Positions 1 to 8,411 of a DNA stretch of 64,000 bases are shown piece after piece. This DNA is from Listeria booriae (GTDB taxonomy: Bacteria > Bacillota > Bacilli > Lactobacillales > Listeriaceae). The notes below the pieces were generated by a model. It saw only the letters and a list, made by a program, of their open reading frames with translations. It was not told the DNA's origin and did no database searches. Both the position numbers and the translations under genes were made by a program. Each line of letters starts with the position of its first letter. The stretch's first letter is position 1. The stretch lies in contig NZ_JNFA01000029.1 in assembly GCF_000766865.1 (NCBI RefSeq), positions 1 to 64,000 on the forward strand. Reading direction: 5' to 3'.

Positions 1-46
1 CTTTCTTATCTAGTTTTGAGAGAACAGCGTTCTTTCGAATCACATT

Positions 47-164
<118 letters not shown>

Positions 165-179
165 GTGTACATATTTTTA

Positions 180-252
180 GGGGGCTTAGCTCAGCTGGGA
201 GAGCATCTGCCTTACAAGCAGAGGGTCAGCGGTTCGATCCCGTTAGCCCCCA
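180..252 (+). tRNA. tRNA-Val (UAC)
   Basis: Cloverleaf with acceptor GGGGGCT/AGCCCCC, anticodon loop CTTACAA and A73. No encoded CCA. First gene of the 22-tRNA cluster. Confidence 0.97.
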
Positions 253-262
253 TTTATAGCAA

Positions 263-338
263 GCCGGCTTAGCTCAGTTGGTAGAGCAACTGATTTGTAA
301 TCAGTAGGTCGCGAGTTCGACTCTTGCAGCCGGCACCA
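263..338 (+). tRNA. tRNA-Thr (UGU), copy 1
   Basis: Acceptor GCCGGCT/AGCCGGC, anticodon loop TTTGTAA, A73 and encoded CCA. Identical to the copy at 1618-1693. Confidence 0.97.
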
Positions 339-371
339 TATTTCTCATAGTATAACCAATGTTTGTATTGT

Positions 372-444
372 GAGCCGTTAGCTCAGTTGGTAGAGCATCT
401 GACTTTTAATCAGAGGGTCGATGGTTCGAGCCCATCACGGCTCA
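372..444 (+). tRNA. tRNA-Lys (UUU)
   Basis: Acceptor GAGCCGT/ACGGCTC, anticodon loop CTTTTAA, A73, no encoded CCA. Confidence 0.97.
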
Positions 445-448
445 TTTT

Positions 449-530
449 GCGGGTGTGGCGGAATTGGCAGACGCACCAGATTTAGGATCTGGCGCCGCGA
501 GGCGTGAAGGTTCAAGTCCTTTCACCCGCA
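449..530 (+). tRNA. tRNA-Leu (UAG)
   Basis: Class II tRNA with a long variable arm. Acceptor GCGGGTG/CACCCGC, anticodon loop TTTAGGA, A73, no encoded CCA. Confidence 0.97.
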
Positions 531-538
531 CTCTTTAT

Positions 539-613
539 GCGGAAGTAGTTCAGTGGTAGAACATCACCTTGCCAAGGTGGGGGTCGCGGGTTCGAACCCC
601 GTCTTCCGCTCCA
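539..613 (+). tRNA. tRNA-Gly (GCC)
   Basis: Acceptor GCGGAAG/CTTCCGC, anticodon loop TTGCCAA, U73 and encoded CCA. Confidence 0.97.
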
Positions 614-642
614 AATAAACATGCCATTATAAAGTTTCTAAC

Positions 643-731
643 GCCGGGGTGGCGGAACTGGCAGACGCACAGGACTTAAAATCCTGCGGATAGTGATATC
701 CGTACCGGTTCGATTCCGGTCCTCGGCACCA
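643..731 (+). tRNA. tRNA-Leu (UAA)
   Basis: Class II tRNA. Acceptor GCCGGGG/CCTCGGC with one G-U pair, anticodon loop CTTAAAA, A73 and encoded CCA. Confidence 0.97.
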
Positions 732-745
732 TATACTTATATAAT

Positions 746-819
746 GCGCCCGTAGCTCAACTGGATAGAGTACTTGACTACGAATCAAGCGGTTAGAGGT
801 TCGAATCCTCTCGGGCGCG
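746..819 (+). tRNA. tRNA-Arg (ACG, read as ICG)
   Basis: Acceptor GCGCCCG/CGGGCGC, anticodon loop CTACGAA, G73, no encoded CCA. A34 is presumably deaminated to inosine, as is usual for this tRNA. Confidence 0.97.
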
Positions 820-824
820 CTTTT

Positions 825-901
825 CGGGAAGTAGCTCAGCTTGGTAGAGCACTTGGTTTGGGACCAAGGGGTCGCAGGTTCGAATCCTGTCTTCCCGACC
901 A
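825..901 (+). tRNA. tRNA-Pro (UGG)
   Basis: Acceptor CGGGAAG/CTTCCCG, anticodon loop TTTGGGA, A73 and encoded CCA. Confidence 0.97.
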
Positions 902-927
902 TTAAAAAGTTATCCTACTATTTTATT

Positions 928-1003
928 GGGGCCTTAGCTCAGCTGGGAGAGCGCCTGCTTTGCACGCAGGAGGTCAGCGGTTCGATCCCGCTAGGCTCCA
1001 CCA
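928..1003 (+). tRNA. tRNA-Ala (UGC)
   Basis: Acceptor GGGGCCT/AGGCTCC, anticodon loop TTTGCAC, A73 and encoded CCA. Confidence 0.97.
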
Positions 1004-1046
1004 ATATGTTTTTATGAGATTTAAAGGTAACGTTGTATTTTAATAT

Positions 1047-1120
1047 GGCGGTGTAGCTCAGATGGCTAGAGCATTCGGTTCATACCCGAAAGGTCGTGGG
1101 TTCGACTCCCTCCGCCGCTA
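1047..1120 (+). tRNA. tRNA-Met (CAU), elongator
   Basis: Acceptor GGCGGTG/CGCCGCT with two G-U pairs, anticodon loop TTCATAC, A73, no full CCA. It resembles the Bacillus elongator tRNA-Met and lacks initiator hallmarks. Confidence 0.93.
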
Positions 1121-1130
1121 CCTTTAATTT

Positions 1131-1204
1131 GGACCTTTAGCTCAGTTGGTTAGAGCAGACGGCTCATAACCGTCCGGTCGCAGGTTCGAGTCCTGCAAGG
1201 TCCA
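1131..1204 (+). tRNA. tRNA with CAU anticodon, probably tRNA-Ile2 (lysidine)
   Basis: Acceptor GGACCTT/AAGGTCC, anticodon loop CTCATAA, A73. Of the three CAU tRNAs here, one is a clear initiator and one matches the elongator Met. This one matches my memory of the B. subtilis tRNA-Ile whose C34 is changed to lysidine by TilS. The identity is inferred. Confidence 0.85.
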
Positions 1205-1229
1205 CCTATCACTATTATATTAATACCAT

Positions 1230-1319
1230 GGAGGAATACCCAAGTCTGGCTGAAGGGATCGGTCTTGAAAACCGACAGGCGGGTAAGACCGCGCGGGGGT
1301 TCGAATCCCTCTTCCTCCT
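1230..1319 (+). tRNA. tRNA-Ser (UGA)
   Basis: Class II tRNA with a long variable arm. Acceptor GGAGGAA/TTCCTCC, anticodon loop CTTGAAA. The base at position 73 reads T, not the G expected for tRNA-Ser, and the gene runs straight into a T-rich stretch with no CCA. Confidence 0.94.
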
Positions 1320-1356
1320 TTTTCTTCTTAGTGATTTGTGGATAATTTAATATCGT

Positions 1357-1430
<74 letters not shown>

Positions 1431-1435
1431 TTAGT

Positions 1436-1508
1436 GGTTCCGTGGTGTAGGGGTTAACATGCCTGCCTGTCACGCAGGAGATCGCGGGTTCAAATCCCGT
1501 CGGGACCG
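1436..1508 (+). tRNA. tRNA-Asp (GUC)
   Basis: Acceptor GGTTCCG/CGGGACC, anticodon loop CTGTCAC, G73, no encoded CCA. Confidence 0.97.
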
Positions 1509-1518
1509 CTTTACTTAT

Positions 1519-1594
1519 GGCTTGGTAGCTCAGTTGGTAGAGCACTTGATTGAAGCTCAAGGTGTCGGCAGTTCGATTCTGTCCCAAGCCACCA
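1519..1594 (+). tRNA. tRNA-Phe (GAA)
   Basis: Acceptor GGCTTGG/CCAAGCC, anticodon loop TTGAAGC, A73 and encoded CCA. Confidence 0.97.
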
Positions 1595-1617
1595 TATGAT
1601 TTTAATTAGTATCTTAA

Positions 1618-1693
1618 GCCGGCTTAGCTCAGTTGGTAGAGCAACTGATTTGTAATCAGTAGGTCGCGAGTTCGACTCTTGCAGCCGGCACCA
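1618..1693 (+). tRNA. tRNA-Thr (UGU), copy 2
   Basis: Identical to the copy at 263-338, with identity continuing a few bases downstream. This suggests a recent duplication or gene conversion within the cluster. Confidence 0.97.
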
Positions 1694-1707
1694 TATTTAG
1701 CGATAGC

Positions 1708-1781
1708 GGCGGCTATGGCGAAGTGGTTAACGCACCTGATTGTGGTTCAGGCACGCGTGGGTTCGATTCCCACTAGCCGCC
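1708..1781 (+). tRNA. tRNA-His (GUG)
   Basis: Encodes the extra G-1 at 1708 opposite C73 at 1781. Acceptor GCGGCTA/TAGCCGC, anticodon loop TTGTGGT. Confidence 0.97.
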
Positions 1782-1803
1782 TTTTTAGGTAGTTTTGGAT
1801 GAT

Positions 1804-1874
1804 GCGGGTGTAGTTTAGTGGTAAAACTACAGCCTTCCAAGCTGTTGTCGTGGGTTCGATTCCCATCACCCGCT
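1804..1874 (+). tRNA. tRNA-Gly (UCC)
   Basis: Acceptor GCGGGTG/CACCCGC, anticodon loop CTTCCAA, U73, no encoded CCA. Confidence 0.97.
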
Positions 1875-1892
1875 CTTTATATTTTTCAATTG

Positions 1893-1969
<77 letters not shown>

Positions 1970-1978
1970 TATGATTAT

Positions 1979-2051
1979 TCCACAGTAGCTCAGTTGGTAG
2001 AGCAATCGGCTGTTAACCGATCGGTCGCAAGTTCGAGTCTTGCCTGTGGAG
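1979..2051 (+). tRNA. tRNA-Asn (GUU)
   Basis: Acceptor TCCACAG/CTGTGGA, anticodon loop CTGTTAA, G73, no encoded CCA. Confidence 0.97.
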
Positions 2052-2069
2052 CTTGTAAGTTTTTATATT

Positions 2070-2162
2070 GGGGAAGTACTCAAGTGGCTGAAGAGGCGCC
2101 CCTGCTAAGGGTGTAGGTCGTTAACGCGGCGCGAGGGTTCAAATCCCTCCTTCTCCGCCAGT
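2070..2162 (+). tRNA. tRNA-Ser (GCU)
   Basis: Class II tRNA. Acceptor GGGGAAG/CTTCTCC, anticodon loop CTGCTAA, canonical G73 and encoded CCA. Confidence 0.97.
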
Positions 2163-2193
2163 ATAAAAGATGCGATTAATATTTGTATAAAGG

Positions 2194-2263
2194 CCCGTTG
2201 GTCAAGCGGTTAAGACACCGCCCTTTCACGGCGGTAACACGGGTTCGAATCCCGTACGGGTCA
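2194..2263 (+). tRNA. tRNA-Glu (UUC)
   Basis: Acceptor GGCCCGT/ACGGGTC, anticodon loop CTTTCAC, A73, no encoded CCA. Last tRNA of the cluster; the terminator follows 11 nt later. Confidence 0.97.
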
Positions 2264-2274
2264 TCGCTGATTAT

Positions 2275-2309
2275 AAAGAACAATGTCGATATTAGGCATT
2301 GTTCTTTTT
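2275..2309 (+). terminator. Terminator of the rRNA/tRNA transcript
   Basis: A perfect 11-bp inverted repeat (AAAGAACAATG/CATTGTTCTTT) followed by T residues. Its right arm overlaps the most upstream possible start codon of the next gene. Confidence 0.85.
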
Positions 2310-3474
2310 AAAGGATCGGTTTAAGTTTTGGATTTTGACGGTGGTCGTTGCTATATCGGGATTGTCGCAAGGGCTATTGTTGCCGCTGATTTCGATTATA
2401 TTTGAGGAGCATGGGATTTCTGCGGGGATTAATGGGTTTCATGCGACGGGGATTTATATTGGGGTGTTGTTGGTTTCGCCGTTTATTGAGGCGCCGCTAC
2501 ATCGCTTTGGTTATAAACCGATTATTATTGTTGGTGGCGGGATTGTAGCGCTGGCTTTATTGTTATTTTCGTTGTGGTTTAATTTGTACTTTTGGTTTGT
2601 GCTGCGGCTTTTGATTGGTGTGGGGGATCATATGCTGCATTTTTCTTCGCAGACTTGGATTGGAGCGATGAGTCATCCTTCGAAACGGGGACGGAATATG
2701 GCTGTTTATGGGTTATTCTTCTCGCTCGGATTTGCGATTGGGCCGCAGTTGGTAAACTTGATGGCGATTAATGTGAATTTGCCGTTCTTTATTTCGGGAC
2801 TGATGGTCGTTATTGCTTGGGGACTTGTTTGGTTTTTGCGGAACGAGTTTGTGGCAGAGAGTGCTGTCATTCGGGAAATTTCGTTTTTTGGTAGTTTGAG
2901 ACGGTTTTCGGATGTGTTTAAATTGGCTTGGATCGCGATGATTCCGCCATTTGTGTATGGGATACTGGAGACGGCGCTTAATGCGACTTTTCCGATTGTG
3001 GGGCTTCGGGACGGGATTCCGCAGGCCATGGTTGTGACGATTATTTCTTCTTTTTCGGTGGGGACGATTTTGTTTCAGGTACCGATTGGGATTTTGAGTG
3101 ATAGAATGGGACGGGGGAAAGTTTTGCCGTTGTTTGTTGGTATCGGGGCTGTTGTATTTTTTGTGACGGCGTTTGTTTCGAATAGTTTTGTGTTAATCGG
3201 GATGTTTTTTGTGCTGGGGATTTTCTTGGGGTCGATGTATTCGTTGGGGCTTTCTTATATGACGGATTTGACACCGCTTGAGCTTTTGCCTGCGGGGAAT
3301 ATTTTGGTTGGGATGAGCTTTAGTTTGGGGAGCATTCTTGGTCCTTCGGCATCGGGAATTATGATTGGTTTGTTCGGGAACGATGTGTTTTATTTTGTTA
3401 TTACTGGACTGCTGGTGTTGGCTTTTATAGCGCTGTTTTTCGGGAAAAAGGGGAGACAGGAAAAAATAGTTTAA
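2299..3474 (+). CDS. MFS-family transporter
   Basis: A 391-residue integral membrane protein with about 12 hydrophobic segments and MFS-type loops (IGVLLVSPFIEAPLHRFGYK early, ILSDRMGRGK in the second half). It is probably a proton-coupled efflux or uptake permease; the substrate cannot be told. From memory a similar gene sits in this place in Listeria. The start is doubtful. The upstream in-frame stop is at 2293 and the first possible codon is TTG 2299, which lies inside the tRNA terminator hairpin with no well-spaced ribosome-binding site. TTG 2335 and GTG 2341 are alternatives, but they would cut into the first membrane segment. It ends just before the metE promoter. Confidence 0.85.
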   Translation: MFFLKDRFKFWILTVVVAISGLSQGLLLPLISIIFEEHGISAGINGFHATGIYIGVLLVSPFIEAPLHRFGYKPIIIVGGGIVALALLLFSLWFNLYFWFVLRLLIGVGDHMLHFSSQTWIGAMSHPSKRGRNMAVYGLFFSLGFAIGPQLVNLMAINVNLPFFISGLMVVIAWGLVWFLRNEFVAESAVIREISFFGSLRRFSDVFKLAWIAMIPPFVYGILETALNATFPIVGLRDGIPQAMVVTIISSFSVGTILFQVPIGILSDRMGRGKVLPLFVGIGAVVFFVTAFVSNSFVLIGMFFVLGIFLGSMYSLGLSYMTDLTPLELLPAGNILVGMSFSLGSILGPSASGIMIGLFGNDVFYFVITGLLVLAFIALFFGKKGRQEKIV

Positions 3475-3483
3475 TTTTTTTAG

Positions 3484-3512
3484 TTGACAGGAATTTGGTG
3501 GGATGGTAATAT
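3484..3512 (+). promoter_or_regulatory. Probable sigma-A promoter of the metE operon
   Basis: TTGACA at 3484-3489, then 17 nt to TAATAT at 3507-3512 (TATAAA at 3510 overlaps). It lies about 45 nt upstream of the SAM riboswitch. Confidence 0.6.
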
Positions 3513-3557
3513 AAATTCAATACATTCGAACTGGATGTAATTTCAATTTCATATGAA

Positions 3558-3731
3558 ACTCTTATTGTGAGTGGTAGAGGGACTGGCCCTGTGAAACCCG
3601 GCAACCTTTCAATTTTTTGAAAAGGTGCTAAATCCTGCAAAGTGTGATGCTTTGAAAGATAAGAGAGTGCATGCATGTTCGTTCTTTCGGATATTCGTAA
3701 CCTCTCTGGTCACTAGCTAGAGAGGTTTTTT
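3558..3731 (+). promoter_or_regulatory. SAM-I riboswitch (S-box) upstream of metE
   Basis: The aptamer spans about 3559-3665. The P1 strands are CTCTTA and TAAGAG, and it carries the S-box core GGTAGAGGGACTGGCCC, GAAACCCGGCAACC and AAGGTGCTAA. It is followed by a terminator hairpin at 3699-3731 (AACCTCTCT/AGAGAGGTT plus T run). By the known mechanism, SAM binding favours the terminator, so the downstream methionine genes are expressed when SAM is low. Confidence 0.96.
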
Positions 3732-3765
3732 GTATGAAAAATTAATAAGGGAATGGTGATGTGAA

Positions 3766-6048
3766 ATGGCAAATGTTCAAAGTTCAAATTTAGGGTATCC
3801 GCGTCTTGGTGAGAAACGGGAGTGGAAGAAAGCGTTAGAGAATTACTGGAACAATAAGATTTCAGAAGAGCAATTACTTTCTGAAACTAAAGAATTGCGT
3901 TTACATGCTTTGAAGAAACAGCAGGACAAAGGGATTGATTTGATTCCTGTTGGGGATTTCTCATTTTACGATCATATTCTGGATACGAGTATTACATTTG
4001 GTATTGTGCCGAAGCGCTTTGCTTATGATGGCGGGAAGGTGCCGATTGATACATATTTTGAGATAGCGCGTGGTAAGGATGATGCGGTGGCTTCGGAGAT
4101 GACGAAGTGGTTTAATACGAATTATCATTATATCGTGCCAGAGCTTGAGGGTGCGAAGCCGCAATTGACGGAGAATCGGGCGTTGTTTTATTACGAAGAG
4201 GCGAAACAGGAGCTTGGTATTGATGGGAAGCCAGTGCTTGTTGGGCCGATTACGTATTTGAAGCTGGCGAAGGGGAATGCTGATTTTAAAGGATTGCTCG
4301 ATCAGTTGGTTCCGCTGTATGGTCAGGTTTTAAAGGAATTACAAGATGCTGGCGCGACGTGGGTGCAGATCGATGAGCCTTACTTAGCAACAAGTTTTGA
4401 TAAGAGTGAGTTGGCGCTTTTTGAAGAGGTGTACGCGAATTTTGCTAAAGTTGCACCTGATTTGAAAATTGAATTGCAAACCTATTTCGAAAGTCTTGAT
4501 TATTTTGAAGATGTTGTGAAACTTCCGGTTGCTGCGATTGGTGTCGATTTTGTGCATGATCATGGGGAATCGATTGAGGCGCTTGAGAGATTTGGCTTCC
4601 CGGCGGATAAGGTTTTGGCGGCTGGGGTAATTGATGGCAGGAACGTGTGGCGTGCGGATTTGGATGCGAAGTTAGCATTATTAGAGCGTATCGCAAAAGT
4701 AGTTCCTAAGGAGCGCTTGATTGTGCAGCCTTCTAGTTCGTTATTGCATGTGCCGGTGACGAAGCTGAGTGAGCCTGATTTGGACGGGGTTTTGCTTGGT
4801 GGGTTATCGTTTGCGGATGAGAAGTTAGTGGAATTGGTAGCTTTAGCAAAAGCGCTGAACGGGGAAGATGTGAAGGCTGTATTTGCGGATGCGAAGGCGG
4901 GGCTGGATGCGATTAATGGTTCGCATCACCGAAATAATGCGGAAGTGCAAGAGGCGATTCGGAATTTAGAAAACGTGGAAGTAAAACGTGATTTACCGTT
5001 TGCTGAGCGGATTAAGTTGCAGCATGAATGGTTGCAGTTGCCGTTATTGCCAACGACGACAATTGGTAGTTTTCCGCAGTCTCCTGAGGTTCGGAAAAAA
5101 CGTTCGGACTGGTTGAAAAAGGTGATTACGGATGCGGAATATGAGAAGTTTATTGAGGAAGAAACGGAGCGCTGGATTCGAATTCAAGAGGACTTGGATT
5201 TGGATGTGTTGGTGCATGGTGAGTTTGAAAGAACGGACATGGTGGAGTATTTTGGCCAGAAGTTAGATGGGTTCCAAGCGACGAAGTTTGGCTGGGTGCA
5301 GTCTTATGGATCGCGTGCGGTGCGTCCGCCATTGGTTTACGGGGATGTGGCGTTTACGGAAGCTATCACGGTGAAGGAAAGCGTGTATGCGCAGTCGTTG
5401 ACGGATCGTCCTGTGAAGGGGATGTTGACGGCGCCAGTGACGATTATCAATTGGTCGTTTGTGCGTGATGATGTGCCGGATTATGTGGTTGCAAATCAAG
5501 TTGGATTGGCATTGCGTAAAGAGGTAGAGGCGCTTGAGGCTGCTGGCATTCGAGTGATTCAAGTGGATGAGCCGGCGCTTCGTGAAGGGTTACCGCTAAA
5601 ACGTTCGAGATGGCAAAAATACTTGGATGATGCGGTGTATTCCTTCAAGTTAACGACGACTTCCGTGAAAAATGATACGCAAATTCATACGCATATGTGT
5701 TATGCGGAGTTTGAAGATATTATTGATACGATTAGCGCGCTGGATGCGGATGTTATTTCGATTGAAACGTCTAGAAGTCATGGTGAAATTATTGAAACCT
5801 TTGAGAAAGTGGGATATGACAAAGAGATTGGCTTGGGTGTTTATGATATTCATAGCCCGCGTGTCCCAACGACTGGTGAGATTCAAGACAATATCCGCCG
5901 TGCGTTAAAAGTCATTGATGCGCGTCAGTTCTGGGTAAATCCAGACTGTGGTTTGAAAACGCGTAAGGAAAAAGAAACAGTGGCGGCGCTTCGTGACATG
6001 GTAAATGCGACGAAGGAAATTCGCGAAGAGTACAAAGTAACTAAATAA
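3766..6048 (+). CDS. metE: Cobalamin-independent methionine synthase
   Basis: A 760-residue cytosolic enzyme that transfers a methyl group from 5-methyl-tetrahydropteroyl-polyglutamate to homocysteine. The length is normal for MetE. It opens with [20 protein letters not shown] and has the second-half repeat start [15 protein letters not shown]. The zinc ligands are all present: H643 and C645 ([10 protein letters not shown]), E667 ([10 protein letters not shown]) and C728 (NPDCGLKTR), at the same spacing as in E. coli MetE. The start is ATG 3766 behind AAGGGA. It is the first gene after the SAM riboswitch and is followed by an intercistronic terminator and metI. Confidence 0.98.
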   Translation: MANVQSSNLGYPRLGEKREWKKALENYWNNKISEEQLLSETKELRLHALKKQQDKGIDLIPVGDFSFYDHILDTSITFGIVPKRFAYDGGKVPIDTYFEIARGKDDAVASEMTKWFNTNYHYIVPELEGAKPQLTENRALFYYEEAKQELGIDGKPVLVGPITYLKLAKGNADFKGLLDQLVPLYGQVLKELQDAGATWVQIDEPYLATSFDKSELALFEEVYANFAKVAPDLKIELQTYFESLDYFEDVVKLPVAAIGVDFVHDHGESIEALERFGFPADKVLAAGVIDGRNVWRADLDAKLALLERIAKVVPKERLIVQPSSSLLHVPVTKLSEPDLDGVLLGGLSFADEKLVELVALAKALNGEDVKAVFADAKAGLDAINGSHHRNNAEVQEAIRNLENVEVKRDLPFAERIKLQHEWLQLPLLPTTTIGSFPQSPEVRKKRSDWLKKVITDAEYEKFIEEETERWIRIQEDLDLDVLVHGEFERTDMVEYFGQKLDGFQATKFGWVQSYGSRAVRPPLVYGDVAFTEAITVKESVYAQSLTDRPVKGMLTAPVTIINWSFVRDDVPDYVVANQVGLALRKEVEALEAAGIRVIQVDEPALREGLPLKRSRWQKYLDDAVYSFKLTTTSVKNDTQIHTHMCYAEFEDIIDTISALDADVISIETSRSHGEIIETFEKVGYDKEIGLGVYDIHSPRVPTTGEIQDNIRRALKVIDARQFWVNPDCGLKTRKEKETVAALRDMVNATKEIREEYKVTK

Positions 6049-6058
6049 GTGAGAAACA

Positions 6059-6100
6059 GGCGCTAGGAACGGCATCATGTTGCTACTCCTAGCGCTTTTT
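6059..6100 (+). terminator. Intercistronic hairpin between metE and metI
   Basis: GCGCTAGGA (6060-6068) pairs with TCCTAGCGC (6087-6095), followed by TTTTT. It has the form of an intrinsic terminator inside the operon, so it could lower metI-metC-yitJ transcript relative to metE. Confidence 0.8.
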
Positions 6101-6121
6101 AAATTATTGGAGGGGATTGGA

Positions 6122-7249
6122 TTGACAAAATTACAAAAAGAAACGATTGTAGCGCAAATTGGAAATCGAAAAAGTGGAGCGACTGGTGCTGTCAATATGC
6201 CGATTTATTTGTCGACTGCATACCGTCATGAAGATCTTGGTGTGTCAACGGGATATGATTATACGAGAACGGGAAATCCGACGCGGGAAGTTTTGGAAGA
6301 GGCGCTTGCGACTTTGGAAAATGGGACGGCTGGTTTTGCGACAAGTTCAGGTATGAGTGCGATTCAGTTGATCTTTACGCTTTTTGGAAGTGGGGATCAT
6401 ATTATTTCTTCGCGGGATTTATATGGTGGTACATATCGTTATTTTGAGCTGATTGCGAAGAAGTATCGGGTTGACTTTTCGTATTGGGAGACAACAGATA
6501 TTGCGGATTTGGAGAGTTTGCTGAAGCCGGAGACGAAGGCGGTGTTTATTGAGACGCCGACCAATCCGTTGATGGTGGAAACGGATCTTGTGGAAGTGGT
6601 TGCTTTTGCGAAGAAGCACGGGTTGCTTGTTATTGTGGATAATACGTTTTTGACGCCGGTTTTGCAGCAACCGCTTGATTTGGGTGTGGATATTGTGTTT
6701 CATAGTGCGACGAAGTATTTAGGTGGGCATAATGATGTGCTTGCGGGTGCTGTGATTGTGAAGGATGAGGCGTTAGCGGTGCAGTTGCGTGATTTCCATA
6801 ATTCGATTGGGGCGGTGCTTTCGCCGTTTGATAGCTGGCTTTTGATTCGTGGATTGAAGACGCTTGTTTTGCGGGTAGAGCAACATCAGAAAAATGCGCG
6901 CAAAGTGGTGGCGTTTTTGGAAGGGCATGAGGCGGTCACAAAAGTGTTGTATCCTGGAAAAGGCGGGATGGTGAGCTTCTTGATTAAGGATGCTGGACTT
7001 GTTTCGCCGCTGTTGCGGAGTTTGGAACTGTTTACTTTTGCGGAGAGTCTTGGTGGTGTGGAGAGTTTGATTACGTATCCGGTGACGCAGACGCATGCGG
7101 ACGTGCCGCGGGAGCTTCGGGAATCTTACGGTTTGACGGATGAGTTGTTGCGGATTTCTGTAGGAATTGAAAATAGTGATGATTTGATTGCAGATTTGGA
7201 GCAGGCTTTTGCGAGTGTTTTGAAGGAAGGGGTGAGCGTGCATGAGTGA
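6122..7249 (+). CDS. metI: Cystathionine gamma-synthase / O-acetylhomoserine thiolyase
   Basis: A PLP enzyme of the Cys/Met-metabolism family, 375 residues. It joins an activated homoserine ester with cysteine (or sulfide) on the way to methionine. The PLP-binding lysine is K198 in SATKYLGGHND, and family blocks such as YTRTGNPTRE and ETPTNPL are present. The start is TTG 6122 behind GGAGGGG; an open frame reaching back to 6077 runs through the upstream terminator and is not used here. It overlaps metC by 8 nt. MetI rather than MetC is assigned by order and similarity to the B. subtilis metI-metC pair; the exact substrate is inferred. Confidence 0.9.
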   Translation: MTKLQKETIVAQIGNRKSGATGAVNMPIYLSTAYRHEDLGVSTGYDYTRTGNPTREVLEEALATLENGTAGFATSSGMSAIQLIFTLFGSGDHIISSRDLYGGTYRYFELIAKKYRVDFSYWETTDIADLESLLKPETKAVFIETPTNPLMVETDLVEVVAFAKKHGLLVIVDNTFLTPVLQQPLDLGVDIVFHSATKYLGGHNDVLAGAVIVKDEALAVQLRDFHNSIGAVLSPFDSWLLIRGLKTLVLRVEQHQKNARKVVAFLEGHEAVTKVLYPGKGGMVSFLIKDAGLVSPLLRSLELFTFAESLGGVESLITYPVTQTHADVPRELRESYGLTDELLRISVGIENSDDLIADLEQAFASVLKEGVSVHE

Positions 7250-8411
7250 GGAAATTTCTTTTCGGACGAAGGTTGTGCATGCGAGTTTGGGGATTGATGA
7301 GGCGACGGGGGCTTTGAATACGCCGCTGCATTTATCTTCGACGTTTCACCAGCCGGATTTTGATAATTATCATGCGTTTGATTATGCGAGATCGGGGAAT
7401 CCGACGCGTCAGGCTGTGGAAGAAGCAATTGCAAAATTGGAAAATGGGACGCATGGTTTTGCGTTTGCGACTGGGATGGCGGCCATTTCGGCAGCGCTAC
7501 TTACGTTGTCACAAGGAGATCATTTTATAATTTCGGGCGATGTGTATGGCGGGACGTTTCGGTTGACGGAGCAGGTTTTGCCGCGGTATGGGATTACGCA
7601 TACGTTTGTTGATATGGGTGATTTGGATGCGGTGGCAGCGGCTTTTCAGGAGAATACGAAATTGGTTTATGTGGAGACGCCTTCGAATCCGTTGATGCGT
7701 GTGACGGATATTGCGGCGGTGGCGCGACTTGCGAAAGAGCATGATTGTTTGACGTTTGTGGATAATACGTTTTTGACGCCAGTTTTGCAACGGCCTTTGG
7801 ATTTGGGCGCGGACTTGGTTGTGCATAGTGCGACGAAGTTTCTCGGTGGCCATAGTGATATTTTAGCGGGGCTTGTTGTGACGAATAATGAGGAGCTTGC
7901 CAAACAAGTATATTTCATGCAAAATTCGACGGGCGGTGTTCTCGGTGTGCAGGATTGTTGGTTGCTACTGCGTGGTTTGAAAACATTGGCAGTGAGGATG
8001 AATGTAGGCACGGAGTCGGCGCAGCGTGTGGCGGAATTTTTGGAAGCGGATGAGCGGGTTGCGGCGGTGTTTTATCCTGGTTTGTCGTCACATCCTGATT
8101 ATGCGTTGCAGCAGGTTCAGGCAGAGGCGGCGGGCGCGGTATTGTCGTTTGACCTGGGTAGTGAAGAGGCGGCGCGCCAATTTGTGAATCATGTGCAGTT
8201 GCCAGTTTTTTCAGTGAGTTTGGGCGCGGTGGAGAGTATCTTGTCTTATCCTGCGCGGATGTCACATGCGGCGATTCCTGAGGCAGAACGGTTGAAACTT
8301 GGTATTACGCCAGGATTATTACGCTTTTCGGTGGGGCTTGAGGATGTGGATGATATCATTCAAGATTTCAAGCAGGCACTTGCGTATACGGTTGAAAGGA
8401 GTGCTCGTTGA
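7242..8411 (+). CDS. metC: Cystathionine beta-lyase
   Basis: A 389-residue PLP enzyme paralogous to the preceding gene, with the Schiff-base lysine K199 in HSATKFLGGHSD and the blocks YARSGNPTRQ and ETPSNPLMRVTD. It is expected to cleave cystathionine to homocysteine, pyruvate and ammonia. ATG 7242 lies inside the end of metI, and its TGA overlaps the ATG of the next gene, so the three are translationally coupled. A cystathionine gamma-lyase activity cannot be excluded by sequence alone, but the operon is biosynthetic. Confidence 0.92.
   Translation: MSEEISFRTKVVHASLGIDEATGALNTPLHLSSTFHQPDFDNYHAFDYARSGNPTRQAVEEAIAKLENGTHGFAFATGMAAISAALLTLSQGDHFIISGDVYGGTFRLTEQVLPRYGITHTFVDMGDLDAVAAAFQENTKLVYVETPSNPLMRVTDIAAVARLAKEHDCLTFVDNTFLTPVLQRPLDLGADLVVHSATKFLGGHSDILAGLVVTNNEELAKQVYFMQNSTGGVLGVQDCWLLLRGLKTLAVRMNVGTESAQRVAEFLEADERVAAVFYPGLSSHPDYALQQVQAEAAGAVLSFDLGSEEAARQFVNHVQLPVFSVSLGAVESILSYPARMSHAAIPEAERLKLGITPGLLRFSVGLEDVDDIIQDFKQALAYTVERSAR

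Noticed and set aside
6077-6121. Longer metI start at 6077
   Set aside because: It would translate the terminator hairpin; TTG 6122 has the ribosome-binding site GGAGGGG.
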